Made by a program: the position numbers and the translations under genes
Notes under the pieces: model-generated
Seen by the model: only the letters and a program-made list of their open reading frames with translations
What the model was told of the DNA's origin: nothing
Databases searched by the model: none
NCBI RefSeq assembly: GCF_030272615.1
Contig: NC_081407.1
Coordinates: 149,419,744 to 149,483,743 of the forward strand
Source of the DNA: Cryptomeria japonica
Lineage: Eukaryota > Streptophyta > Pinopsida > Cupressales > Cupressaceae
Length of the DNA stretch: 64,000 bases
Reading direction: 5' to 3'
In this document: positions 32,169 to 43,661 of the stretch, in pieces
How positions within the stretch are numbered: position 1 is the first letter of the stretch
Layout: every line of letters starts with the position of its first letter

Positions 32169-35100
32169 TCAGTGAGTAGAAGATAGGGGTAGGACCCCTA
32201 ACTTACTTCTGAGATATTCAAAAGTGTCCCGTGGTAGTGGATTGGTGAAGATATCTGCTATTTGTTCCTTTGTGCTAACATACTCCAACACCACTTTCTT
32301 CTCTTAAGCTTCTTCTCTAAGATAATGATATTTGATAGAGATGTGCTTTGTCTTAGAGTGCATAACAAGATTCTTTGAAATATTAATGGCACTAGTATTA
32401 TCACATAATATAGTTACTGGCTTGGTAACTTTCTCATTTATACCTTCCAACAGTTGTTTGATCCATGCAATGTTGGTACAATTCAATGCTGCAACAACGT
32501 ATTCAGCTTCTGCTGTTGACTGTGAAACACATCCTTGTTTCTTGCTAAGCCAACTCACTAGTCTTTCTCCTAAAAAGAAAGCTCCTCCACTTGTTCTTTT
32601 TCTGTCATCAATGTTGCCTGCCCAATCAGCATCAGTATAAACTTTTAAATCAAAATAATTTCCTTTCTGATTAACTAAGCCATAATCCTCAGTGCCTTTC
32701 AAGTATCTAAAGATTCTTTTGATTGCTGTCAAGTGTGTTTCCTTAGGATCTGTAGAGAATCTTGCAACTATACCTACTGCATGTGCTATGTCTGGTTTGC
32801 TATGAACAACATATTGTAGCTTTCCAATCATGGATCAACAAAGTGTCTCATCAATAGATGTAGATTCATCATTCTTTGATAATTTACAGTTGGTAGTCAT
32901 AGGAGTACTTACTGGTTTTGAATCCTCCATTCCAAATTTCTTCAAGATTTCCTTTATGTACTTGGATTGAGTAATGAAAATCTCATTTTTCATTTGTAGT
33001 ATGTAAACCTATAAAATACTTTATCTCACCAATTAATGACATCTCAAATTCTTTGCTCATTTCATTTCCAAATTTCTTGCATAAAGTGTCATTTCCACAA
33101 ATATAATATCATCAACAAATATGGCTGCGATTAGTATTCCATTATCATCATTCTTCATATACATATTGATGTTCTCACTTGTCCGTATAAAACCAATCTT
33201 AATCAAATAAGAGTGCAATCTTTCATACCATGCTCTAGGTGCTTGTTTCAAACCATATAAAGCTTTGTTCAATTTACATACCTGATCTTTATTATTGTCT
33301 TCAACAAATCCTTCAGGTTGTTCAATAAAAACTTCTTCTTCCAATATTCCATTCAAAAATGCAGATTTGACATCCATTTGATATACCTTGAAGTTTTTGA
33401 AAGTAGCATATGCCGATAATGTTCTTACTCCTTCAAGTCTAGCAACAGGTGCAAAAGTTTCACCATAATCAATTCCTTCTTCCTGAGCATAACCTTTGCA
33501 AACTAGTCTTGCTTTGTTTCAAATGACCTCTCCTTTTTCATTTAGCTTGTTTCTGAAAATCCACTTTGTATCGATTACATTTTTGTTCTTTGGTCTTGGG
33601 ATTAGTGTCCATGTGTCATTCTTCTTGATTTGATCAATCTCTTCTATCATAGCATTTATCCAATCTTCACTTTTAAATGCCTCTTTCACTATTCTCGGTT
33701 CAAATTCAGATATCAAACGTGTTCTATCTCAGTTTGTTCCTTCTCATCACTGGATCATCCTTATCTCCTATAATCTGACTTGGTGTGTGATGTCTTCTAA
33801 CATACTTGGCTAATATAGGCTCGGTAGGCTCTATATGATCTTCTTCATCACTCAATAACTAGATATTCTCTTCATTTTCTTCAACAATCTTCTCGGTAAG
33901 ACTTCTTACTCGGTGCTTCTTGCTTATTTTGATCAGATTATCAAAATTTACATGACAAAACCTTTTATGCCATAACTAGGTATTATCTATCTTTGCATGC
34001 AAACACTTATTCCGAGTTGAGTTAAGGCGAAATGTGTTACCTTTTGTTTGTGTCCCAGTAGCAGCTAACTTTCCATTCTTGTCATGAACTTTGACAATTC
34101 CTTTCTGAAATTCTATTCGGTAACCTGTGTTGTTTAGCTGTGCTACACTTAACAAATTGTATTTCAAACCTTCAACCCAATAAACATCATTGCATCTTGC
34201 ATTGTCAAGAAGTGTTATAGATCCTTTACCTTTCATCGGACATGGTGCATCATTACCAAATTTGACATAGCCTCCATCATAATCTTCTAATATAACAAAC
34301 TTGTGTTTATCTCCTGTCATATGATGTGAGCATCTACTATCTATAATCCAAGAATCATTAGTGTTTATGTGAGATATTAGGGATTTTTCTTCATACCTTT
34401 CTTCATTTGATCCATCTTTGATAGCCACATAAACTACTTCCTCTGTATCAGTCTCATCTGATTTATCATCATTGGATTCCTCATCAGCTATTAGGCATGT
34501 CTTTCTATCTCTTCTTTTGAAGTCTCGGTGTCCTCTGTAATGATTGTCTTTCTATCTATCATCTTGGTAATCTCTCTTTTTAGTAAAATCTTTGTCAGGA
34601 CAGTTAGAAGCCATATGTCCTATCTTATCACAATTGAAACATTTCAAAGGTAGTTTTCCCTTATACTTACCTTTTCCTCTTGGTAACCTTTTGGCTAATA
34701 GTGCTTCAAACTCTTCTTGCTTTTTGATTTCCTCATACAGTTTGTGTACTGCCTCCATGTTCTTATGAAATCTTTCACTTGCTCCATTGTGATCTCCTTC
34801 AGAGTACTTATACTTTCTTTCATTGAAATCATTAGATTCATCAAGATGAAAAGAACTAAATGCAGATTCAACTTTATTTACCAAAGATCCATTGTTATCA
34901 AAATTACTTAACTCAAATGCATGTAGCTTACCAATAGTAGCATCTAAAGAAACTAGCATATTAGGTACAGACCTCAATTCATTGATTGCAGAGACTTGGA
35001 TTGCATAAGCTAGTAGAAGCATTCTTAACAACTTACTTGTTATATCCTTTTCTTCAATAGTTCCACCTGCTCCTTTGATTTGATTGACAATCTCCTTTAG

Positions 35101-35490
35101 TCTTGTACTATACCGAGTTATGTTCTCACCTTCATTCATCCTCATAGATTCAAGTTGTCCTCTTAGACTATCTACTTTTTCTCTTTGAACATGTTCATCT
35201 CCTCCATATACTGATATGAGCTTATCCCACATTGCCTTTGCATCATTGTAGCCTTATAAATCATTAAACTCTGAATCGGTCAATGCAAATGTTATTTCAA
35301 TCATTGCTTGAATATGTCCTTGCTTTGCCTTTATCTCTTCCATAGTCAATGGATAGGTGCTTAGTGTAACAAAATAATTCTCCAGATAGTATACAACGTA
35401 TTCTCCAACTCTTGATAGATGTAGCTTCATCCTTTTCTACCATGTAGAGAAACTTGACTTGTTCAGCTTTGGTGCATCCCTCTTATACAT
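32169..35490 (-). pseudogene. Copia B gag-pol with integrase deleted
   Basis: From ATG 35490: gag (MYKRDAPKLNKSSFST; AMWDKLISVYGG; LESMRMNEGENITRYSTRL), zinc knuckle CFNCDKIGHMASNC near 34,615-34,660, and protease SWIIDSRCSHHMTGD near 34,330, where the usual active-site Asp-Ser-Gly is Asp-Ser-Arg. The pre-integrase segment (NKCLHAKIDNT; FCHVNFDNLIKISKKHRV) then joins directly to the post-integrase linker (EKIVEENEENI) near 33,900. About 860 bp covering the integrase core, present in copia A, is absent. RT ([34 protein letters not shown]) and RNase H (VYTDADWAGN) follow. Multiple stops include the same TAG after ENEENI as in copia A. Non-functional. Confidence 0.9.
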
Positions 35491-35530
35491 CTTTGGATCT
35501 TTAACTCAAGTGCCTTTAAACTTTCCTTCC

Positions 35531-35546
35531 GAAGTCTGATAACAAT
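35531..35546 (-). other. Copia B primer-binding site, degenerate
   Basis: On the minus strand ATTGTTATCAGACTTC follows the LTR end, a mutated form of the TTGGTCTCAGAGC site at 8084. Confidence 0.65.
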
Positions 35547-37073
35547 TGATAGTTCTGATACTTAATATAAGTACAAATCCAATAGCCAACAAGATGAGAG
35601 GGGGGGCGGGGGTTAATCATACAAATTTAATCATCCATAAAAACATCAGATTCAACCTCGGTAACATATATTTTAGTAATATAACCAAAACTGTTAAACA
35701 TGCAAACTCAAAAGCATATAAACATCATAAACCTCATAACACCAAATTTAACATGGAGACCTAAATAGGGAAAAACCACTGTGGGATTTCAGACCCACTA
35801 AGAAATATACTCTTCTAGAGTATGCTCGGTTAAAAGCAAATCTTGTTAAAGATTACAAACACATTGCTAGATGTGACCCGGTTAAGGGATTTCCCTCAGA
35901 TCTGTTAGGATCTTCACCTTGTTAGAAGTGACCTTGTTAAAGGATTTCAAACATTCAATTAGAATGTCACCTTGCTAGATGGTTTTACAAATAAGACTGT
36001 TAAGTCCACTCGGTTAAGAGATTTTCTGTCACTTTCACAAAATAACAGTAATAAAATCTATCTGCAATTTCACATCTAAAATGCTAAAGTAGATTCTTAT
36101 TTGTTCAATACAATCTAGACATAGAACTAATCTTGTCTATCTGTTGGGCTTCTATACTCTGTTATTCAAATAGGTCTTCAAGCTTCTGTGCTCGGTAATC
36201 ACTATGTAGCATCCCTATGCATACACTTGCCCGCATACATTGTTTATCAATAGTTTCCTATTTATAAACAATTAGGTAACCACATAATCTCCTTGATGAC
36301 ATTTCCCATGATCAATTATAGCCATTAGATCTTAGATCTTGTCCAAGTTCAATGCATCTTTCGATCTGAAAATGTTTTACCCTGCCTAGGAACTTTCATA
36401 TATTTCTTGGAACTTATGCCAGGGTATTGCAGTTCAATCTGCATTGTAGATCTTCATGTCGACTTTCCTTTGCCTTAGATTCATTAACAAACTTCATGCA
36501 CGGCTCACCAATAATTTAATCAGTTCCATCTCATCAGCTTCCTTCATTAAATAACTCATGCAAACATTTAATGCATCCTGTTATAGCTTGCTTACAACTC
36601 GATAACAACTCAGTGAATACTAAACTTCACTCGGTATACATTCCACCTTTATTAAATGATAGCGATAACCTTAGGGTTTACCGACTAGGTTCTTTGCTTG
36701 ATAACATAGTATAGTATTAACCTTTACAATTTACAACATATGTATGATGTTGAAACAATCTAAACATCATGATCTCATCATTGTCTGACTTGGTAATAGT
36801 TGCCCACTGAATACCTTATTCATCCCCTTACTCATCATATTCTTTCCTGTGTCTTTTACCGACATCTTTATAATCTTCAAATCATACTTCTCAAGATATG
36901 CCAACATCATACTGAATTAGAATATCAATTTCTTGACATCAATGACAAAATAATAATATCAAGACAGTAAACATCTTTAATCAGTTATATCCATAATCAT
37001 CAACAACCTTCTCAATATCCTTATGAAATGCCAATAATCTTTCATTGTCTATTATAATGCCATATTGCCAACA
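35547..37073 (-). repeat. Copia B 5' LTR (1,527 bp)
   Basis: Starts TGTTGGCAATATGG at 37073 and ends AACTATCA at 35547. A TATA box (TTATAAATAG, minus strand) lies at 36258-36267. Low-level similarity to the copia A LTR extends over the full length. Confidence 0.9.
36258..36267 (-). promoter_or_regulatory. TATA box in copia B 5' LTR
   Basis: TTATAAATAG on the minus strand, in the middle of the LTR, where the U3/R border is expected. Confidence 0.55.
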
Positions 37074-37250
37074 ACATTTTGTATACGGTGGGTAGCTAAA
37101 TGGTTAGACATATCAATAGCGCTATGGTCTACTACTAGGAAAAACATATATTTACACTTTAACAAATCTAAAACACACACATATTCAATTCTATTTCACG
37201 ATGAGAACCCAATTTGTGATCACTATGAACCTCTAATTTCAAAGAAAAAG
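37074..37250 (+). pseudogene. OTU-like module 1, C-terminal part only
   Basis: FCIRWVAKWLDISIALWS followed by HDENPICDHYEPLISKKK is the C-terminal half of an OTU cysteine-protease fold, where a W/I-rich strand leads to the His-containing HYEPL motif. The N-terminal part is cut away by copia B at 37073. It matches module 3 (38335-38510) closely, at an offset of 1,261 bp. Confidence 0.65.
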
Positions 37251-37379
37251 TGATATATACAACAATATAACCCCAAATCACCTCTCCAATTTCTGTCAAA
37301 AATTAAAAAATTATTAGCAACAAATTGAACCACAAATCACAATTTATGGTATGCAAAAGAAAACATTATCAACAACCAA

Positions 37380-37800
37380 TTGTGGGTAAAGAATTTTCTA
37401 TGTGATATGCTATCTATTAGAAGAAGAATTTGACATTTACTCTTTAAGAATCTACATTGCACAATCATTTTGCAATGCAATGAAGGGTAATGCTACAAAT
37501 ATGAATAACTACATAGATCATTACTTAACATAAAATATACTTGAAACAATCTCATCTACTCATAACTAGAAATAATATATTATCAAATTGCCAATGCCTT
37601 ATGTAGATGCACAAATAGAAGGAGGTCACTTTTGTTTAGAATGGGTAGCAATCATATTCAAAACTAGTATTTATTTATGGTCTTCAACTACTAGACAACT
37701 TGAATAAGTCTTCGAAAAGAAAGAAGGAATCAAGAAATCATTCAATATAATATCGTTCAAAACAAAAAATAAACACATACACTATGAGCCACTAATTGAA
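37380..37800 (+). pseudogene. OTU-like module 2, degenerate
   Basis: Reads NCG-stop-RIFYVICYLLEEEFD, then LRIYIAQSFCNAMKGN, GGHFCLEWVA and IHYEPLIE. It corresponds to module 4, but the catalytic-loop region (GDSLFYSI in module 4) is disrupted by a stop. Several further stops are present. Confidence 0.6.
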
Positions 37801-37947
37801 ACACATATTGCACAACGATTTCCTAGAAAGACAAAACTTGACAACTTTTCTGAACTAAGTAATCAACTAGTACATAAAGACAATCAAAACCGATACAAAA
37901 AAAAATCATTTCATGAGATTAAGAAAATAATACGAAATAATGAAGAA

Positions 37948-38510
37948 ATGAAAATAGCTCACATTGTGAAAGTTGAAAATTATAGCAAACACAAACAACA
38001 AAGCTCACTCTACATTGATATTTCTCTAGCAACTACAAATTTCTTTCGACTGCAATCATTTTATTATATAATAGGAGATTGTCTATTTGATAGTCTTCAA
38101 GTTTTACTTCATTTTCAATACACTTCAAACGAGTTGAGAAATGAAGTCATCAACTACTTCTTGCTTTCACTTTCGAACCAAGATTGTGATGCATTGCAAG
38201 CATTAAAACACGAACTGCATCTCGACACATTGAATGACATCCATCAAATACATGATGTGAGTACATATTTAACTAAAATATGACTATCAACATCACCAAC
38301 TATAGCAAACACAAAAAGAGGACTATGGGGTGATACATTTTGTATACGATGGTTGTCAAAATGGCTAAACATATCAATTGCTTTGTGGTCAACAACAATA
38401 AAGAAAAATTATTTACATTTCAATAAAAACAATAACAAACACACATAGTCTATCCTATTTCATGATGAAAACCATGTTTGTGTTCATTATGAGCCTTTAA
38501 TTTGTAAAAA
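37948..38510 (+). pseudogene. OTU-like module 3 with canonical Cys motif
   Basis: The frame contains YIIGDCLFDSLQVLLHF, matching the OTU catalytic loop (Asp-Cys-Leu-Phe) of deubiquitinase-type cysteine proteases, then SNELRNEVINYFLLSL, a stop near 38,281, WGDTFCIRWLSKWLN and VHYEPLICKN with the catalytic-type His. OTU domains cleave ubiquitin-like conjugates and occur N-terminal to Rep in some Helitrons and Helentrons. One stop separates the Cys and His halves. Confidence 0.72.
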
Positions 38511-38544
38511 TGGTTCAACTCTATATCCAATCTCATCAAATTAC

Positions 38545-39215
38545 TTGTCAAATTCTTGTACATCATTGGAAATGTTTTGGAACAAAATTGCATCTGAAAT
38601 GGCAAAAAATGGGGTAAAAAAGAATACTATTGCAACAAAAAATTGTGGTGATAGTCTTTTCTACTCCATCCAATATTCAAATTACTTTTCAAATTCTTGT
38701 AGATCATCGGAAATATTTTGGAAGAGAATTGCACTTGAAATGGCAAAAAATGGGGTAAAAAAGAATACTATTGCAACAAAAAATTATAGTGATAGTCTTT
38801 TCTACTCTATCCAATATTTATTGAATGAAGAATTCGATATTCAATGTTTAAGACTATACATTGCACAATCTTTTTGCAATTCAATGAAACAAAATCCTTC
38901 ACAACTAAATTATTATATAGAAAACTACTTTAATAAAACATTTACTAGAATCAATTCCATCTATTGTAAATTGGCAAGATTATATTATTAAATTGGCAAT
39001 GCCATATTCAAAAGGTAAAATTGGAGGACAATTTTGCTTACATTGGTTATCCAAAATAATGGAAATCACAATTTGTTTGTGGTAATCAACAACTAAAGAA
39101 TTCATACAAGTTTTCACAACTGATGATAGTATAAAAAAAATATTTAACATAGTATCATTTCAAACAAATACTACACATATACATTACGAACCACTAGTAC
39201 AAACACCTATGCAAC
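38545..39215 (+). pseudogene. OTU-like module 4, catalytic Cys replaced by Ser
   Basis: Contains NCGDSLFYSIQY and, after an internal 141-bp duplication, NYSDSLFYSIQYLLNEEFD, then LRLYIAQSFCNSM and IHYEPLVQTP. The position of the catalytic Cys (GDCLF) holds Ser in both duplicated copies. An ancestral loss before the duplication is likely, so this module may be a non-catalytic OTU. Confidence 0.65.
38548..38829 (+). repeat. 141-bp tandem duplication inside OTU module 4
   Basis: TCAAATTCTTGTA at 38548 recurs at 38689, and the 141 bp between them are repeated with few changes. 141 is a multiple of three and the frame stays open across both copies. Confidence 0.85.
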
Positions 39216-39277
39216 AACTACGTAAACAAAAACATCAAACTACCACATCTGAAGCAAAAAAAGACAACAATACTAAC

Positions 39278-39553
39278 CTAACCATAAATGAAATTGAAAC
39301 ACCCGAGGAACCAACTTATTCAAATGCACATTATACAATATCAAATCCAGAAAGAAGAATATCTCTTCATAAAATTAAACAAACAATACGTAACAATAAA
39401 GTCAACAATACTATCCTAACCATAAATGAAATTGAAACACCTCAGAAACCAACTTATTCAAATGCACATTATATGATATCAAATCCAAAAAGAAGAATAT
39501 CTCTTCATAAAATTAAACAATAAATATGTAACAATAAACAAAAAAAGGAACCA
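39278..39553 (+). repeat. 138-bp tandem duplication between OTU and Rep
   Basis: CTAACCATAAATGAAATTG at 39278 recurs at 39416. Each unit encodes LTINEIETP, PTYSNAHY and RRISLHKIKQ, in frame because 138 is a multiple of three. Probably an unstructured linker. Confidence 0.85.
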
Positions 39554-42058
39554 ACTATAAATAACAATACTAAAAGACCAAAAACAAGTCTAACAACAAC
39601 TTATTTTGAAGCGATACAAGATAGCCCTCAGTATGAGTGCTATGTTTGTGAAAGATTAAATTTCAAACACAAACTTAAAAATCTTAACAAAAAAGAACAA
39701 GAAACCTATCGAAATTTCCCTAGAACAAAAAAAATAGACAACATTGTAAATGTATACAATTACTGTAGTAATGCTACACAATGGAAAATTACCAAGCTTT
39801 ACAACTCCAACATTTATAAGATGAAATAAAAAATTATCAATTTTGTCGTCTATAACAAAACTTGAAGAGAGACTTATATCACCATGCCTAGCATTTGCAC
39901 AAATAAGACAGTGGGGATATAAAAGATCACAAATTGGATTAACTGGTCCTATTATCAATGTTCTCACAAATATAAACATAATAAAAAGATTACTCCCACG
40001 ACCAATAGATGATACAATCACAATTGCTATTGCACTAAAACGAAAACTAGAATATAAGAATCAATATCAAGGTGGAATTGTTAATCCAAAATGAATAATG
40101 AAAGCATTAACACTTCTATGTTGTAGACATCTATATAATCTAGAAAATGTTACAATAGATAAAAGTTGGAAAAAAAATTTTGAAGGAGACAAAAATGAGA
40201 TTACAATATAAAGTATGGAAAGTGACAATGAATCAAATACTGAAGACAGTGAATGTACCAATGAATTAGAAACATAAACAGACACTCTTGTACACAAATT
40301 TACAGAATCTCGAACAATTTACAAATTACAAGATAAAATATTCGAAATAGCTCCAGCTCAAGGAAATTAACCACTTGGTATTTTCAAGGATTAACATGCT
40401 AAAGAAATGAACTTCCTGACCCTTTTCTTTGGTGATCCATGAGATCAAGACATAATAAATACATTCTCATATCAAAAATTTGTATAATGGGAGACATTAC
40501 ACTCAAGTGGTGGCTTTGCAAGTCACACTACAAATCTTTTCTTCAAAGAAATTCATATTATCATTGAGAAAATAATGTGTAGTATATCAATATGAATTTG
40601 AAAAGGACAATTAAGTGGACGTATTCTACTTGTAAAATATGTTAAACACAAGCCAAACTTAGACAAGATTTTAAAATCAAACATTGGATATATGGACTTC
40701 AAACAAATCCATATATCTCCAGATTACCTACATCAAATTAAAAAAAACATATTTGTAATGATAAGGCAATGAGGACCTCCCACCTTCTTTTTGACATTCT
40801 CAAGTGCAGAGCATACATGGAAACCATTGATATGTGTAATCACTACTTTATACAAAGAGTGACGAAGAAGGCAATTCCAAGATGAACATGAACCTGATAT
40901 TAACTATCTCATTCGAAACAATCCTGTCATTTGCACCTGTTATTATAGACAAAGAATGAGTTCTCTAAAAAACCTACTAAGTAGAGATGACACAGTTCTA
41001 GGACATGTCAATGATTTTTTTTTTGTTACTGAATTCCAAAATAGGGGAAATGAACATGATCATGCACTGCTATGGATTAAAGATGCTCCCGTTTATGGAA
41101 AATCAAACAACTCACAAATTGAAAAATTTGTTGATAAGTATATTACATGCAATACAAAAAATATTAATGAAAATTTGGCAAAACTACATCGACACCATCA
41201 TACGAAAAGTTCTAAAAAAGACAAAAAAACAAATTGTAGATATAATTTTCTCATCCCACCTATGCGAAACATGATAATAATTGAACCATTAGAACCAATG
41301 GATGACAATATAAGAAATAATGCAAAGAAGATCTACAAAATTATAGAATAAGAAAATTATGACGAAACAATTACTTTCCAAAATTTCTTGAATATAATTA
41401 ATATAGAAGAACAAAATTATATAAAAGCAATACAATCTACTCTGACAAAGGTAACAATATTCCTTAAAAGAAATCCTGCACATTGAATAATAGTTTTGTA
41501 AAGAGAATACCAGAATTATGACAAGCTAATACTAATGCACAATTTGTACTAAATGCATATGCTGCAACAACATATTGTTCATCATACATGACTAAAGTAG
41601 ACAAATCTATGACAACAAGTTTTAGAAAAATACGAAAAGAGCATGAAACAACAAAAATCGATGTCATACAAATGATTCGATGTCTAGGAAATACAATGCT
41701 AAACCTACAACAAATGTCGACCCAACTTGTAGTACATATAATTTTATCACTACCCTTGAGTTCAAGTTAGCAATAGTGTATATTTGTGAACACATCTCCG
41801 CTAGAAGACTGTACATTTATTCTAAAACCGAGAGCATGACTAAGCATTGAGGATGATGACTCAACATAAATAATGTGTAAATCACTTATAGATCGATACA
41901 TCACATGTCGACACCTATTGAAGTAGATTTGCCTAGCACAACTTGCTTCAGAATACCAAATTAGTAAAGGCAAAATAATAAAGCGAAAATAAGTTGTTGT
42001 AATCAGATTTGTCAAATATAGCAAACACATTGATCTTGATAACTGTTACAAAGAAAAA
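39540..42058 (+). pseudogene. Helitron-type Rep (HUH nuclease) with N-terminal DUF6570-like segment
   Basis: After a Cys pair (YECYVCERLNFKHK) comes TKLEERLISPCLAFAQIRQWG, PIINVLTNIN, RLLPRPIDDTITIAI and KRKLEYKNQYQGGIVNPK, the pattern of the DUF6570 segment preceding Rep in Helitron proteins. Rep motif 1 resembles PTFFLTFSSAEHTW (about 40,780). Motif 2 (HUH) is EFQNRGNEHDHALLWI (41,029-41,076), with His-Asp-His ligands. Motif 3 is TYCSSYMTKVDKSM (41,574-41,616), with two tyrosines four residues apart. Rep nicks and rejoins single strands in rolling-circle transposition. Many stops and at least three frame changes break it. Catalytic motifs survive. Confidence 0.82.
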
Positions 42059-43661
42059 ATGTTATTATATGTACATTTTCATAATAATGAAAATTCAATT
42101 ACAGAAGATTTCAAAATGATTCATGATGTATATAGTTACTATAAAAACAAAATCAAAGAAAACGAAAAAAAATATACATACGATTTCAATTCAAAATGGG
42201 GAGATTTAGAAAATGCAATTGAAGAAGCAAAATCGAATGAAATTACAATTGAAAATCAATTCAACAAAGAAACAAAAATAAGTAATAATGTAGACACATA
42301 TGACCTTACTTCAGACTTGTTCTACCTACAACAAAAATCCAACACAAAAAAACTTGATATTGAATTTCAAATTGTACAAAACCCAAACATTTTAGAAAAT
42401 ATTAAATATTATAAGCTAAGACAAATACTAAATAAAGAACAACAAGAAATTGTCAAGGACATTGCAATGAAAAAAAATATGGACAAAAACAAACCACTGT
42501 ACCTTTTCCTCACTTGTGGAGCAGGAACACACAAAACTTTTACAACAAAAGTGATTTTCCAAATGCTACTTCGTATATACAATTCATCCCTAGATTCCAA
42601 TTCTCTTAAGCCAAAAGAACTGATTATGGCTTACACAGGCAAATCAGCATACAATGCAGGGGGTACAACAATACATTCTGCATTGCTATTGCAATTTAAC
42701 AAATCCACCATCATTCAGCTTAGCAATCAAATAATAGATAGTTTGCAAAAACATTTTGAATAATTACAAGTACTGCTTATAGATGAAGTGTCTTTAATAG
42801 GAAGTCATTTCTTATACTCCATTGACAAGAGAATGAGAGAAATAAAACATAGCCCAACAATTTTTTTGGTGGTGTTGACATAATTTTCAACGGAGCCTTC
42901 TACCAAGAACGAGCAATACAAGATAGTTACATTTTTGAATCACCTATACTGAACAAGGAAAAACTCCCATATACTTTTTGGACAGAAATGATCAAATGTT
43001 ATGAATTGGAAACAACTATGAGACAAAAAAATGAGCACTTCATTTCAATTCTAAACAAAATACGAACTACTTCTCAAACTAATACTGGCATAGATTACAA
43101 CATCAATACCACTTTCGTTAGGACACTCCTAAATGATGCCAGATTCCCATATCTTTTCCACACTAACAAGAAAGTAGAACAACACAACATGAAAATGTTA
43201 TCAATGCAACTTAGCGAACCAATCATAATAAATGCAATAGATGAAAATTATGGCAATACAACAAATTATCAAAAAAAGAGTCTACCGCAACAATTAGTAT
43301 TGAAAATAGACATGTTGGTCGAATTATATGGAGGAAATTATGACATAAAAGATAGAGTAGTCAATGGTGTTGATAGAATACTAAAAGCATATACAAATAC
43401 TAACAAATTAGATACAATATGGATTCAATTCAATGACACAATATTGGTCAAAATCAATCAACAAAAGAAGCACATTTATATAATAAAAATATTTCAAAAC
43501 ATTGGGTACCAATACAACGAAATGCAAAGCCTCTATCAGTACAAAAAAATCCATAAAAATTGACAATTCGAAAACAATTTCCAATACAACTACCATGTGC
43601 ATGAACGATTCATAGGTCCCAAGGACTTACACTAGACAAACTTGCATTTGTTCCATCACAA
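42059..43661 (+). pseudogene. PIF1-like helicase of the Helentron-like element
   Basis: LNKEQQEIVKDI and LFLTCGAGTHKTF (42,507-42,545) are motifs Q and I. Walker A normally ends GKT; here His replaces the Gly before Lys. Motif Ia/Ib appears as AYTGKSAYNAGGTTIHSAL, and Walker B as LLIDEVSLIGSHFL (about 42,776-42,815). A frameshift near 42,870 separates these from YELETTMRQKNEHF and the C-terminal helicase part (42,988-43,563). A 5'-3' DNA helicase would unwind the strand displaced during transposition. The stop at 42761 and the frameshift make it non-functional. Confidence 0.85.

Larger units (their letters stand above)
31589..37073 (-). mobile_element. Copia B: Ty1/copia element lacking integrase
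   Basis: Minus-strand order: 5' LTR (37073-35547), primer site, gag, protease, RT, RNase H, polypurine tract, and the first 173 bp of the 3' LTR (31761-31589), which stops where copia A begins. Its right flank (ACATTTTGTATACGG) belongs to the OTU/Helentron region, so B inserted into that element. The remainder of the 3' LTR and the left flank should lie beyond the left edge. Confidence 0.88.
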
